Shown here: piece after piece, positions 1 to 8,000 of the stretch | How positions within the stretch are numbered: the stretch's first letter is position 1 | How the letters are laid out: every line of letters begins with the position of its first letter | Source: a virus | Length of the DNA: 25,756 bases | Reading direction: 5' to 3' (one strand) | Virus record (IMG/VR): IMGVR_UViG_3300008952_000270 | Coordinates: 1-25,756 of that record | The notes under the pieces: generated by a model | What the model was told of the DNA's origin: nothing | The model's input: only the letters and a program-made list of their open reading frames with translations | Database searches by the model: none | Made by a program: the position numbers and the translations under genes

Positions 1-756
1 CTGTGCACCAAGTATATGGGAGATATCCGCAGCGATAAATTTTTAAAAGGCAATAACGTTTGGAAAAACTTTAAGCCTGAATATATCTTTCACTGTGCTG
101 CTATGCCAAGCGTGCAATGGAGTGTGAACAACCCGTCCTTATCTTTGTCTCATAATGTGTTTGGAACATCACGGTTGCTAGAGTTCGCTAAATCGGTAAA
201 TGCAAAGAGAGTGATTTTTTCTAGTTCAGCGGCCGTGTATGGTAATAATGACAGACCTTGTAGTCCTTATGGCGCTCACAAACTAATGTCCGAGATAGAA
301 TGTAGAGTATACTCGGAGCTATATGGTATAGACACCGTATGTTTGCGTTATTTTAATGTGTTCTCAAAAGATCAGCAATACGGTGGCCCTTATTCTACTG
401 TCATATCGGCTTGGAACTATGCTGTTCGTAATCGAAAAACACTACTTGTTAATGGCGATGGCGAACAATCCCGTGATTTTATTCATGTAAGCGATATTGT
501 GGATTGTAATATTTTTTGTATGAATGAAGATACTAATTTTAACGGCCGCCATTACGATGTTGGGACCGGCAAACAAACCTCTTTGAACCATATAAAAGAA
601 GTCATATCTTCACTACAAGACTGTGAATGGTATTATAATAAAGAAAGAGAGGGCGACATTAGAGCGTCCATGGCCGATATAAGCCCACTTAAAGAGTTGG
701 GATGGTCGCCCAAAACAAACATTACAAAGTGCATACATACTATATTCGGAGGATAA
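1..756 (+). CDS. NAD-dependent sugar-nucleotide epimerase/dehydratase, 5' truncated by window edge
   Basis: This is a short-chain dehydrogenase/reductase of the extended type, which acts on nucleotide-activated sugars with bound NAD(P). The frame is open from base 1, so the real start and the N-terminal Gly-rich Rossmann loop lie upstream; the first in-frame ATG at 16 falls inside the conserved GDIRSD stretch and is not the start. Visible family marks are the FHCAAMPSVQ block, the FSSSAAVYG strand (about bases 214-243), the catalytic Tyr-x3-Lys as YGAHK (268-282), the LRYFNVF block, and the RDFIHVSDIVD block typical of UDP-glucose 4-epimerase-like enzymes. It ends 3 bases before the next ATG, so it is probably co-transcribed with the late genes. 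Phages use such enzymes for capsule, lipopolysaccharide or virion glycan chemistry. The exact substrate cannot be told; the family assignment is firm. Confidence 0.9.
   Translation: MCTKYMGDIRSDKFLKGNNVWKNFKPEYIFHCAAMPSVQWSVNNPSLSLSHNVFGTSRLLEFAKSVNAKRVIFSSSAAVYGNNDRPCSPYGAHKLMSEIECRVYSELYGIDTVCLRYFNVFSKDQQYGGPYSTVISAWNYAVRNRKTLLVNGDGEQSRDFIHVSDIVDCNIFCMNEDTNFNGRHYDVGTGKQTSLNHIKEVISSLQDCEWYYNKEREGDIRASMADISPLKELGWSPKTNITKCIHTIFGG
747..753 (+). promoter_or_regulatory. Strong ribosome binding site before the 80-residue gene
   Basis: The sequence CGGAGGA lies 6 bases before the ATG at 760, inside the last codons of the epimerase gene. It is one of the best Shine-Dalgarno matches in the window and supports the start at 760. 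Confidence 0.6.
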
Positions 757-759
757 AAA

Positions 760-1002
760 ATGCAAACTGAAAATAAACAAACAGAAACCGTTGAACATGA
801 ACTTTCTACTCAAGCCTTGGGCTCCATCATGATGGCGCTGCAAGAATGCTTACTGAATCAGCTGGACATTGTACCTATTCTAAAGGGATTCAAATTGGCC
901 GAATCGGAACAAGGACTTGTAGTATTAAATCCGCCGACAGTAAGATTTACTGATAATTCCGAGATTACCAACGAAGACTTGGAAAATATGGCCACTAAAT
1001 AA
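760..1002 (+). CDS. Small conserved-looking phage protein of unknown function
   Basis: An 80-residue acidic protein with no signal peptide, membrane segment or metal motif. Residues about 12-45 look helical (ALGSIMMALQECLLNQ region), followed by a short strand-like block around GLVVLNPPTV and an acidic tail. The start is supported by a strong Shine-Dalgarno sequence 6 bases upstream. The stop TAA overlaps the next ATG as TAATG, so the two genes are probably translationally coupled. It sits in the small-gene block leading to the late sigma factor, so a regulatory or assembly role is possible, but nothing in the sequence shows one. I do not recognise a named family. The reading frame is credible because of its spacing, its ribosome site and the lack of a better frame here. 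Confidence 0.75.
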   Translation: MQTENKQTETVEHELSTQALGSIMMALQECLLNQLDIVPILKGFKLAESEQGLVVLNPPTVRFTDNSEITNEDLENMATK

Positions 1003-1265
1003 TGCCTCGCTATCTTTACGCGTGCAATGAATGTTTAATAACTGGTTCCTTTTTTCACTCCCTAAACGAGGGTATTGAAGATTGCGCTGAGTGTGCGACC
1101 ACCGGCTCAATGCAAAAAATGTTGTCAGTGCCGAATATTCAGAAGGCCGAAATCCCCACAACCAACAGCGTGGGCGCCCTCACGCGTGAATATATCGAAT
1201 TAAATAGAGAGATCTTAAAAGAAGAGCGCACAAAAACACTGGAGCTAGACAATGAGCAAACTTGA
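1002..1265 (+). CDS. FmdB-type zinc ribbon protein
   Basis: An 87-residue protein that opens with the FmdB/CxxC_CXXC_SSSS pattern: MPRYLYACNEC, then a His in the F-H position, then EDCAEC and a GSMQKMLS block. Cys8, Cys11, Cys28 and Cys31 form two CxxC knuckles expected to bind one zinc ion. The C-terminal third is charged and helical (EYIELNREILKEERTK). FmdB-like ribbons are common in bacteria and in T4-like phages of water habitats; their biochemical role is unsettled, and regulation or nucleic-acid contact is usually proposed. The ATG overlaps the upstream stop by one base, and the 3' end overlaps the next gene by 14 bases. The fold assignment is firm and the function is not. Proximity to the late sigma factor makes a transcription-linked role reasonable but unproven. 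Confidence 0.8.
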   Translation: MPRYLYACNECLITGSFFHSLNEGIEDCAECATTGSMQKMLSVPNIQKAEIPTTNSVGALTREYIELNREILKEERTKTLELDNEQT

Positions 1266-1611
1266 ACTAATACTATCAGCAATTCTTACGCTTTCTGTGG
1301 TGTTTAACATCTTTATATTTATATATGCCCGGGAAGCTATTATAAAATTGGTTTCCATATCTGAAGAACTGGGTGATCTTCAGACAATGACGGACGCTTT
1401 CTCAAACCACGTTGCAAGTGTTTATAGCTTGGAAATGTTTTATGGAGATGCCACATTGCAGGGACTTTTACAACACGCCGAATCTTTTAATGAACAGCTT
1501 GAAACTTTTGAGTATATCTATTCGTTAACCGAAGACACAAAAGTTGCAGAGGAGAATGATACAGCAGATGAAGAGCAGGAAATAGATGACAATAAAAAAG
1601 AAGAAACTTAA
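1252..1611 (+). CDS. Single-pass membrane protein with acidic C-terminal tail
   Basis: A 119-residue protein with one strongly hydrophobic N-terminal segment, about residues 4-25 (LELILSAILTLSVVFNIFIF region), followed by a basic Arg/Lys flank. This predicts either a membrane anchor or an uncleaved signal sequence. The middle is helical and the last 25 residues are almost all Glu, Asp, Asn and Lys. A GGAG lies 7 bases before the ATG. The gene begins inside the zinc-ribbon gene (14-base overlap), and its last 26 bases are also the start of the late sigma gene. I do not recognise a named family. A holin or spanin role is conceivable from the topology, but there is no lysis neighbour here, so I make no such claim. 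Confidence 0.7.
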   Translation: MSKLELILSAILTLSVVFNIFIFIYAREAIIKLVSISEELGDLQTMTDAFSNHVASVYSLEMFYGDATLQGLLQHAESFNEQLETFEYIYSLTEDTKVAEENDTADEEQEIDDNKKEET

Positions 1612-2296
1612 ACCCGTTAGAAAAAGAAAGAAAAATCATTACTTTACTCAAGAACATGAAGATGCAATAATTCAATATTCCAATTCTTTATGTATACGAG
1701 AACGAACAGAATTATATGTAAGATGGATCCAACCAGCCTTTTCTGAAATGGTGGACAAAATCGTATTTACATATAAATTTACTAATTTGCCCAATTGCGA
1801 TTCTCTTAGAGATGAATGCAAGATTTGGCTAATGACCATATTGGATAAATATGATCCAAGCAAGGGTTCGAAAGCCTTTTCTTATTTTTCGGTAATTACA
1901 AAGAATTGGTTTATCCACAAAGTTAAACGCCAACAGAAGCGAAATTTACGAGAAGTAGATTATGAAAACATATCTAAGTCTCATGAAGAAGAGTTTTTAT
2001 CCACAGATATCTCTTATATTAGTGTCCGCGAGCAAGATGAATTCTGGTCTCATTTTTATCAAGAATTACGCTCTTGGGATGAAAGTTCGATGAAGGAGAA
2101 TGATCTCAAAGTTTTCAAAGCTATAATAATCTTGTTTGAGTCTAAAGATGATATAGAAATTTTTAACAAAAAAGCTATTTATTTATATCTTAGGGAGATA
2201 ACCGGCTTAAATACCAAGCAAATTGTTAATTCCTTAAAGAAGTTTAGAAAGAAGTATTTTCTTTTTAAAGTTGAATGGGATAGCGGAGACTTATGA
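1586..2296 (+). CDS. 55: T4 gp55-type late transcription sigma factor
   Basis: A 236-residue protein matching the minimal phage late sigma factor, which replaces the host sigma on RNA polymerase and recognises a -10-like late promoter. After a very basic N-terminus (residues 1-17), the HYFTQEHEDAIIQY block and the region around residues 74-112, with KYDPSKGSKAFSYF (88-101) followed by an aromatic-basic helix, form the sigma region 2-like core typical of gp55 proteins in T4-like marine phages. The rest is helical. In T4 the C-terminus of gp55 binds the sliding clamp; here the tail ends VEWDSGDL and I cannot see a clear clamp motif. AGCAGGA at 1574-1580 supports the ATG at 1586 despite the 26-base overlap upstream. 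It overlaps the next gene by 4 bases (ATGA). The DNA is very AT-rich relative to the structural genes. Confidence 0.85.
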   Translation: MTIKKKKLKPVRKRKKNHYFTQEHEDAIIQYSNSLCIRERTELYVRWIQPAFSEMVDKIVFTYKFTNLPNCDSLRDECKIWLMTILDKYDPSKGSKAFSYFSVITKNWFIHKVKRQQKRNLREVDYENISKSHEEEFLSTDISYISVREQDEFWSHFYQELRSWDESSMKENDLKVFKAIIILFESKDDIEIFNKKAIYLYLREITGLNTKQIVNSLKKFRKKYFLFKVEWDSGDL

Positions 2297-2583
2297 GTAA
2301 GAAAGATTTAGATTTATTAATCAACGAAGCTTTGGATAATATCCGTAGCGATAGAAAATCTGCAAGAGAATTTCTCAACGAGATTGCCAATCAGATTGCC
2401 AATGACGCTGAACAAAATAAATATTTAAGTCCTGTGGCCGCCAAACATATCGAAACTTTGCAGCGCTCCAATGAACAACTTGTAAAGCTTATAGGTATTC
2501 GACAAAAGGGCCAATCCCATTCTGTTGCTTTATCTGAAGAAGATAAAAATAGTTTATTTGATTTAATACAGGAGGAAAATTAA
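2293..2583 (+). CDS. Small helical protein coupled to the late sigma gene
   Basis: A 96-residue, almost wholly helical, charged protein without cysteines or membrane segments. The middle (residues about 45-70: AAKHIETLQRSNEQLVKLIGI region) has coiled-coil character, and the C-terminus ends NSLFDLIQEEN. It begins within the sigma gene through ATGA overlap and stops in TAATG with the amidase gene, so it is translated with both. Two readings are open. The helical oligomer-like core resembles small terminase subunits of T4-like phages. Alternatively, the hydrophobic-acidic C-terminus resembles the sliding-clamp-binding tails of T4 gp33 and gp55, which would suit a late-transcription co-activator next to gp55. 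Neither can be settled by eye, so I leave the function open. Confidence 0.65.
   Translation: MSKKDLDLLINEALDNIRSDRKSAREFLNEIANQIANDAEQNKYLSPVAAKHIETLQRSNEQLVKLIGIRQKGQSHSVALSEEDKNSLFDLIQEEN
2572..2577 (+). promoter_or_regulatory. Ribosome binding site for the amidase-hub gene
   Basis: AGGAGG lies 5 bases before the ATG at 2583, within the last codons of the upstream gene. It is a near-perfect Shine-Dalgarno sequence and fixes the start used for the 495-residue protein. Confidence 0.6.
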
Positions 2584-4070
2584 TGGGATCCCGCGATAGA
2601 ACTTATAGGCCCGGCCTATTTAGCACGCCCCGAGCCGCATTGGGCGCCTGGGCACAAAGTATTCGAGACAGTCTTTCTTACGATACCTTATCGAAGGTAG
2701 AGTCTTTGCACGTAAAAGTATTAACACGTCCAATGCCACTTGATATTGAAATGGCCGACTCTATTCTTAATGGGCCCCAGCTTCGTGCTGATGCCGAAGA
2801 GGCGGTCATAGCAGCAGCGGAAGCAAGAGCCGCCTCAACCAGTGGCGAGGCCACCACAGCAGAATCGGCCGAATTGGATGCCGCGGTAGAGGATATGTTC
2901 GAGACCTACGGAGGTGATGGCGAAGCGGCCCGGGCAGAAATCGAGTCCGCACGACAAGAAGAGCGCGCCCTGGCGGCAGTAGAACTAGAAATGGAAGCCT
3001 TGAGAACTCAATTGCAATCAGGAAACTTTGGTGGCGGCCGGTTCTATTTTAAAGGAAGAGTAGAGATGGTAGGTCTCGATGGTTCCAAAACAATGAGCAA
3101 CTATCACAATATCATTCCAGATCCCTGCAATCTTCCCATTACTGCAAATCCCAAGCAAATAATTCGAATTTTAAGTGCTTATCCTACTTTTGTTTCGCAA
3201 TCTGGCTATGAAGGCAAGATGCCGATGGTGGGAGAAGTGGTTAAAGTTACCATGCACCGCGGCGACTTCGCTCAAAATGGCCAGTGGAACGAATTCGATA
3301 CCCTGTCTAAAGTGGAGCTTGATACAGGCGCCACAACACTGCCAAGTGAAGGGGAGTGCAGTTCTTTAAAAAACCTTTTTGAATACGGAGAGGGAGACAA
3401 TAACGTTGATTCTACCCTTGGCCAGCCAGCTGATGCGCCAGATATAGAAGTTAGCATGTCGGGAGTAGATTTACATCATAATTCACAACCATCGCCTGAT
3501 ACTACAATAGATGAATTTCCGTTTCCTGTGGTTAATATGCTTGACGCACCATTAGGAAGAATAATTAGAAGTAGGGCCCGTGATTGGATCGGCATTGTTA
3601 TACATTATAGCGCCGGCTGGACCGGCGAGAGCGCCATTAGAACTCTTGGTGGACGCGGCCTTTCATATCATTTTATAATCGAGAGAAACGGTGAAATATG
3701 GCAATGTGTGAAACTAAAAGATGCGGCTCAACATTGTCGTGGCTATAATGGCAATCACATAGGAATTTCTCTTGTGAATGTGGGATACGAAAGACCGGGC
3801 GTTAACGCTCAAGGCTCCCACGCTACGATAGATCCGTGGTATGAAGATGATGGAACCAACTTTCATAATGGAAATCGCGGGCATACGTGGCAGCCTTATC
3901 CTCAAGAACAACAGAACGCCCTAGTAAGATTGACGAAAGACTTGATAGGCCGCTGGCCCGGTATTCAGCGAGAACACGTTATCACACATGCGATCGCAGA
4001 ACCGGGCCGCAAACTAGATATAGGTCCAGCTATTGATTTAGAGGCTACCCGAGATCGAATATATGGGTAA
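2583..4070 (+). CDS. Baseplate hub-like protein fused to a type 2 N-acetylmuramoyl-L-alanine amidase
   Basis: A 495-residue modular protein. Residues 1-65 are a short N-terminal region. Residues about 70-155 are an Ala/Glu/Arg-rich predicted coiled coil in visibly GC-rich DNA. Residues about 155-250 (FYFKGRVEMVG to the MVGEVVKVTM region) resemble the hub/OB-like segment found in tail lysozyme proteins of aquatic phages. Residues about 325-495 form an Amidase_2/PGRP-type zinc amidase that cuts the amide between N-acetylmuramic acid and L-Ala. Expected zinc ligands are His341 (VIHYSAGW), His469 (THAIAEPGRKLDIGP) and Asp479; Tyr362 and Lys477 match the catalytic pair known from T7 lysozyme. There is no signal peptide. 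With gp25 and gp6 downstream, the likely role is local cell-wall digestion from the tail tip, like T4 gp5 but with different chemistry. A free endolysin is less likely given the long N-terminal part. Confidence 0.85.
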   Translation: MGSRDRTYRPGLFSTPRAALGAWAQSIRDSLSYDTLSKVESLHVKVLTRPMPLDIEMADSILNGPQLRADAEEAVIAAAEARAASTSGEATTAESAELDAAVEDMFETYGGDGEAARAEIESARQEERALAAVELEMEALRTQLQSGNFGGGRFYFKGRVEMVGLDGSKTMSNYHNIIPDPCNLPITANPKQIIRILSAYPTFVSQSGYEGKMPMVGEVVKVTMHRGDFAQNGQWNEFDTLSKVELDTGATTLPSEGECSSLKNLFEYGEGDNNVDSTLGQPADAPDIEVSMSGVDLHHNSQPSPDTTIDEFPFPVVNMLDAPLGRIIRSRARDWIGIVIHYSAGWTGESAIRTLGGRGLSYHFIIERNGEIWQCVKLKDAAQHCRGYNGNHIGISLVNVGYERPGVNAQGSHATIDPWYEDDGTNFHNGNRGHTWQPYPQEQQNALVRLTKDLIGRWPGIQREHVITHAIAEPGRKLDIGPAIDLEATRDRIYG

Positions 4071-4079
4071 AGGATAAAT

Positions 4080-5057
4080 ATGGGAAGAAGAATACTAAGA
4101 TCAAGAAGAGTGGTAAATCACTCCGATGCTTTTGACGCAGCGCAGACCCGCGATGCCTTTAATATTCAAAGCCATATACGCGATCGCGGAATAGACAGCA
4201 TCAATACATTACCACCCCAGTCGGGATTGGCTAACACTCAGACTCCTAATCCTGTATTAAATTATAATGCAACTGAGGCTGAAAAGGTAGTTAAACATCC
4301 CACTGGAAATTCTTATATTGTATTTGGTCGCGATCGCCCAAGTTCCCAAGTGTCTGGGTATGGCTCAGTCGGCGCCCAGCGTTGTGATACAATTGATATG
4401 GTGGTTGGACGCATGGCGGCTGCCCGACAAGGCCGCGGCGCACAACACGGAACTAATGTAGAAAATCATTTTGGGCTTGATGCGGCAAGAATCTATATTA
4501 GCTCAATGACAGACGTTGATGATAATTTTGGTCTGCAAGAATGCAAAATACCAAATGCGATTGCTCGATCGGCTATTGGAATTAAGGCGGATGCTATACG
4601 CGTCATCGGCCGCGGCGGCGTTAAAATTGTGTCTGGTCGTTCGTATGCGTTTACAAACTTTGGTTCTGACGGGGAAACAAATTCGCAGGGAGGAAGACTG
4701 CAGCGCTGCCCTCCCATTGTGTTGAATGCCGGCAATCAAAGTAAAGAATACTTACAAGGAGTATGTCTTGGAGATAATACTGTAAAATGTATTGAAGATT
4801 TATCTGAAATTTTAAATGTATTTCTCGGAGGTATGCTTCGATCACATACCGTAATGAGCGCCATGGCAACCACATTAGGAGTTACGCCAATTCCACATCA
4901 TGCAGCAGCAGGCGCGGCATCCGCAACAGAGTTTTTACGAATTTCTTTAGAAAATCTTTATTCCCTTAAGACACAAGTAGAGACGTGGCATAAAAATTAT
5001 ATGGTAGAATCTGTTTCACCAAGATATATCGTAAGTAACAACGTCTTTACTACTTGA
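4080..5057 (+). CDS. Putative baseplate/tail spike-associated structural protein
   Basis: A 325-residue protein without membrane or signal segments. The centre (about residues 80-240) is rich in Gly, Asn and short beta-like stretches: ENHFGLDAARIYISSMTDVD, then SAIGIKADAIRVIGRGGVKIV and SQGGRLQRCPPIVLNAG. I recognise this order (a DAARIYIS-like strand, then KADxIRVIGRxGVKIV) from uncharacterised structural proteins of marine T4-like phages, where it often lies near the hub. The C-terminal 80 residues are helical. It starts 9 bases after the amidase gene with AAAGGA as ribosome site, and the 2,247-residue gene follows. Position and beta-rich content suggest a central spike or hub partner, comparable in place but not in visible sequence to the T4 gp5 C-terminal needle or gp27. 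The function is inferred. Confidence 0.7.
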   Translation: MGRRILRSRRVVNHSDAFDAAQTRDAFNIQSHIRDRGIDSINTLPPQSGLANTQTPNPVLNYNATEAEKVVKHPTGNSYIVFGRDRPSSQVSGYGSVGAQRCDTIDMVVGRMAAARQGRGAQHGTNVENHFGLDAARIYISSMTDVDDNFGLQECKIPNAIARSAIGIKADAIRVIGRGGVKIVSGRSYAFTNFGSDGETNSQGGRLQRCPPIVLNAGNQSKEYLQGVCLGDNTVKCIEDLSEILNVFLGGMLRSHTVMSAMATTLGVTPIPHHAAAGAASATEFLRISLENLYSLKTQVETWHKNYMVESVSPRYIVSNNVFTT

Positions 5058-5081
5058 AAAAGATATAGTTGAGGAAAACAA

Positions 5082-8000
5082 ATGGCAGAATCCAAATTTT
5101 TGAAGTATCAAGATGGCTTCAGGGCATCCTCCGACAACCTTCACGATTCTTGTGAAGAAACAGAGGTATCTCAGGCAACCTCTTCATGTCCCGGGTGTAT
5201 ACCTAATACCAATTATATAGCGCCAGACTGGAAAAGCCTGGATCGCACGCGGCCATGGTTTAATGAAAGGACGTGTACATATTATATTACGATGGATACT
5301 ACGGAAGTTAAAACTATTCCGTATTCTGGATCTTCAACTGAAGAGAATGAAGACTTCATAAGCTCCTTGTATGCTGAATATACGTCAGCCGCAGCAGATA
5401 ATATGCTTATTGGAATCAATAAGATGTCGGACATCGGCACCCGGGCCCAATTAGAACCCCACCTTAAAGGGGAAAAATACTATTTAGATGCCAACCCGTC
5501 TAGTTTCCTTAAACTTCTTTATTCTATAGACTTTGATACAATGGAATCTTTAGGTATTCCAGCAGTGGATAGCGAAACAGAAGACGAACAAGCTGATATT
5601 GATAATGAAGAGGCCGCCTCCGATGAATCAGTAGAAGATCTTGCGCAATCATCCCATAGTGTAACCTTTGAAGATAACGATTTTATGAATGGGCTGAAAA
5701 GATTGCAAGATGCTTTGTTGTTATATAATAAGCAATACAAACGCCTTCAAGCATTAGATTCTCAAACTTTTATATATGAAAAAGATAAGAGTGTTTTTCC
5801 GCTAATGCAAGTGGCGTTGAATATAACCAAGATTAGAGATGCCGTAGCCACATTTATGGAGAATAAAGGGTATATATTTCCCGCTCAGCCAGCTTTATTT
5901 AGCGGCAAAACTATTCGCGGCGGTCAAGCAAATAAAAAAATAACAAAGCTAACTTTGAGTTTTAAAGGAGATTATCGTTTAAATACTATAGAAGTAGCTT
6001 TTGCAGGCTGTCCCGGAGAAACAGTAACTTATAGAGGAAAGCGCTTGCGGCGCCTAAAGAAAACGCGCGCCCTAAAGAGCACCTCTGCTATGGCTTATAT
6101 TGCGGCCTATCATGATATGATGCCGGATTTAGAGGCTCGCAAGCCAATGTCTTTTATAGACTTTTTAATAAAACATACTTATCCGATCATTGAGTTGAGT
6201 GCCGGCTGGCCCCGCAAAGATCCTAATCTTATTATTGATGGCTTTGAATTTCCTATACGCTGCAGCGCCCTCGGCACGTTTCTGAGTAACCAGAATATCA
6301 CTCTAGGTCAAGATCTTATGGATCAGGAGTTTAGTTTGCGGGACTCCTTAGAGCACACCTTTGAACGAACAACCAATCGTCGTGGCCTCCAGGCGTGGCA
6401 AGAACAGCAAGCTGAATTAGGAACAATCTTTTCGCCTACTCAAATTGATCGAGACTATATTAAGGGTTTGGCAATGACTCAAAGTTCTCTTCGAATTAAT
6501 GTGGATGATCAGACATATTCTGTTTGTGGCCAAGATTTTGATTTAGGATTTATTGATGATCTGAAAGAATTTTTAGATCGACTTAAAGAAGACGGTCTCA
6601 AAGAAATGCTCTTGGAAACCATCCGCAGCTTAATGAAGGGTATAGATTTAAAAACAGCTCTTCCAATAATTGCTGCAGCCGCGCTAGCTGCAATGGGAGT
6701 CGAAGCTTATGGAAGATTATACGAAAGAATGCCCGGCCATATGAGAAATAAGATAGACCAGATTGTAAAACGTAAAATTGCTGAATATAATAGTCATATT
6801 CATGCGCTCGCCCAGGAGCACGGCTACAGGGCCGAATACTACGGCACCGAAATTGTGGAAGCTATGGCCGAAGAAGATGCTACAACAACCCACGGCTTTG
6901 TGGACATCGGTTATATAAATTCACTAGTTGCCGATGATACCAATGGTTTGGAATTTTTTCGTCCGTGGGAGTTGATGCGAGAGCTTAAAGAGCAGGGTGT
7001 AGCCATGGCCAAAGGATCTGCCGCAACCCCAAATTTAAATCCCCAAAAGCTCAAGAATGGCATTACTCTTAATGCTTCCCAAAAAAAAGTTCGAACCTTA
7101 GCTAAAAAATACACAAGCTCCAAAGAGCAGGAAGGGGCCATAGAGAAAGCCAAAGACTCGGCCGCCATAATGGCGTTTTTTATAGAAGCGACACCCGATG
7201 CATTTGCAGGAGATAGTATCTATGATCTTTTAGAATTATTAGATGGTGTTCCTGGCGCCCGTCTCTTGGGCGCATTTTTAAGAGCAGCCGACTTTCCTGA
7301 TACTCCTATATTGAAGGGCGGCTTCTTAGAGTGGATGAACGATAGAACAGCATCACCCATGTTTAGGGGTCAACGAAATCTTAGAATACCGTATACCCAC
7401 AATCCAGCGATGATTAGAGCAAAATTAATGGACTTTACAAGCTTTCTTTTTGAACTCGCGCGCTTGGCGGTGCAAAAGGCAATCATGCTTGCGATCGCAA
7501 AACTAATACAGGTAGCTTGTCAGGCTATCAATAAGGGCCCTAAAGATGCGATCGATACCCTGAAGGGATTGAAGAACTGTAAAGAGGGGTTTAAAGATAG
7601 CTTTTCTAAAATTATAGAAGATGGAATTGTGCGCTACGCAGAACAACCACTACAAGATGCGCAAGATGTTCTGCAACAAGATCAAACACTTGCATGCACT
7701 ACACTAGAAATGTTTCAAAAATTTGGGGGAGGGGCCCCAGCATTAGCCAACCCGGATACAGTTTTTAGCTTTATTGAAGATCTTTCTTGCTCTCTGACTC
7801 GAAAAGAAATGATGAGCGCATTTTTAGGAGATACAAGCGAAAACACCAACCAATTGGTTGAGGCCCTGGTTGATAATCAATATCCCAATTTGTCGGATAC
7901 CTTTAACAACGTTGGATCTCCCGGGAACTTTTTCAAAGCGATGGGCGATACTTTTCCTCCCGAGTTTAGAAACAAGCTTCAAGATTTTGTAGATAGATTA

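Noticed and set aside
1594-1600. A-rich run AAAAAAG at the end of the membrane-protein gene, as a possible frameshift site into the sigma gene
   Set aside because: The sigma frame is +1 relative to the upstream frame, not -1, and the zero-frame heptamer is T-AAA-AAA. A good ribosome site and ATG explain the sigma start.
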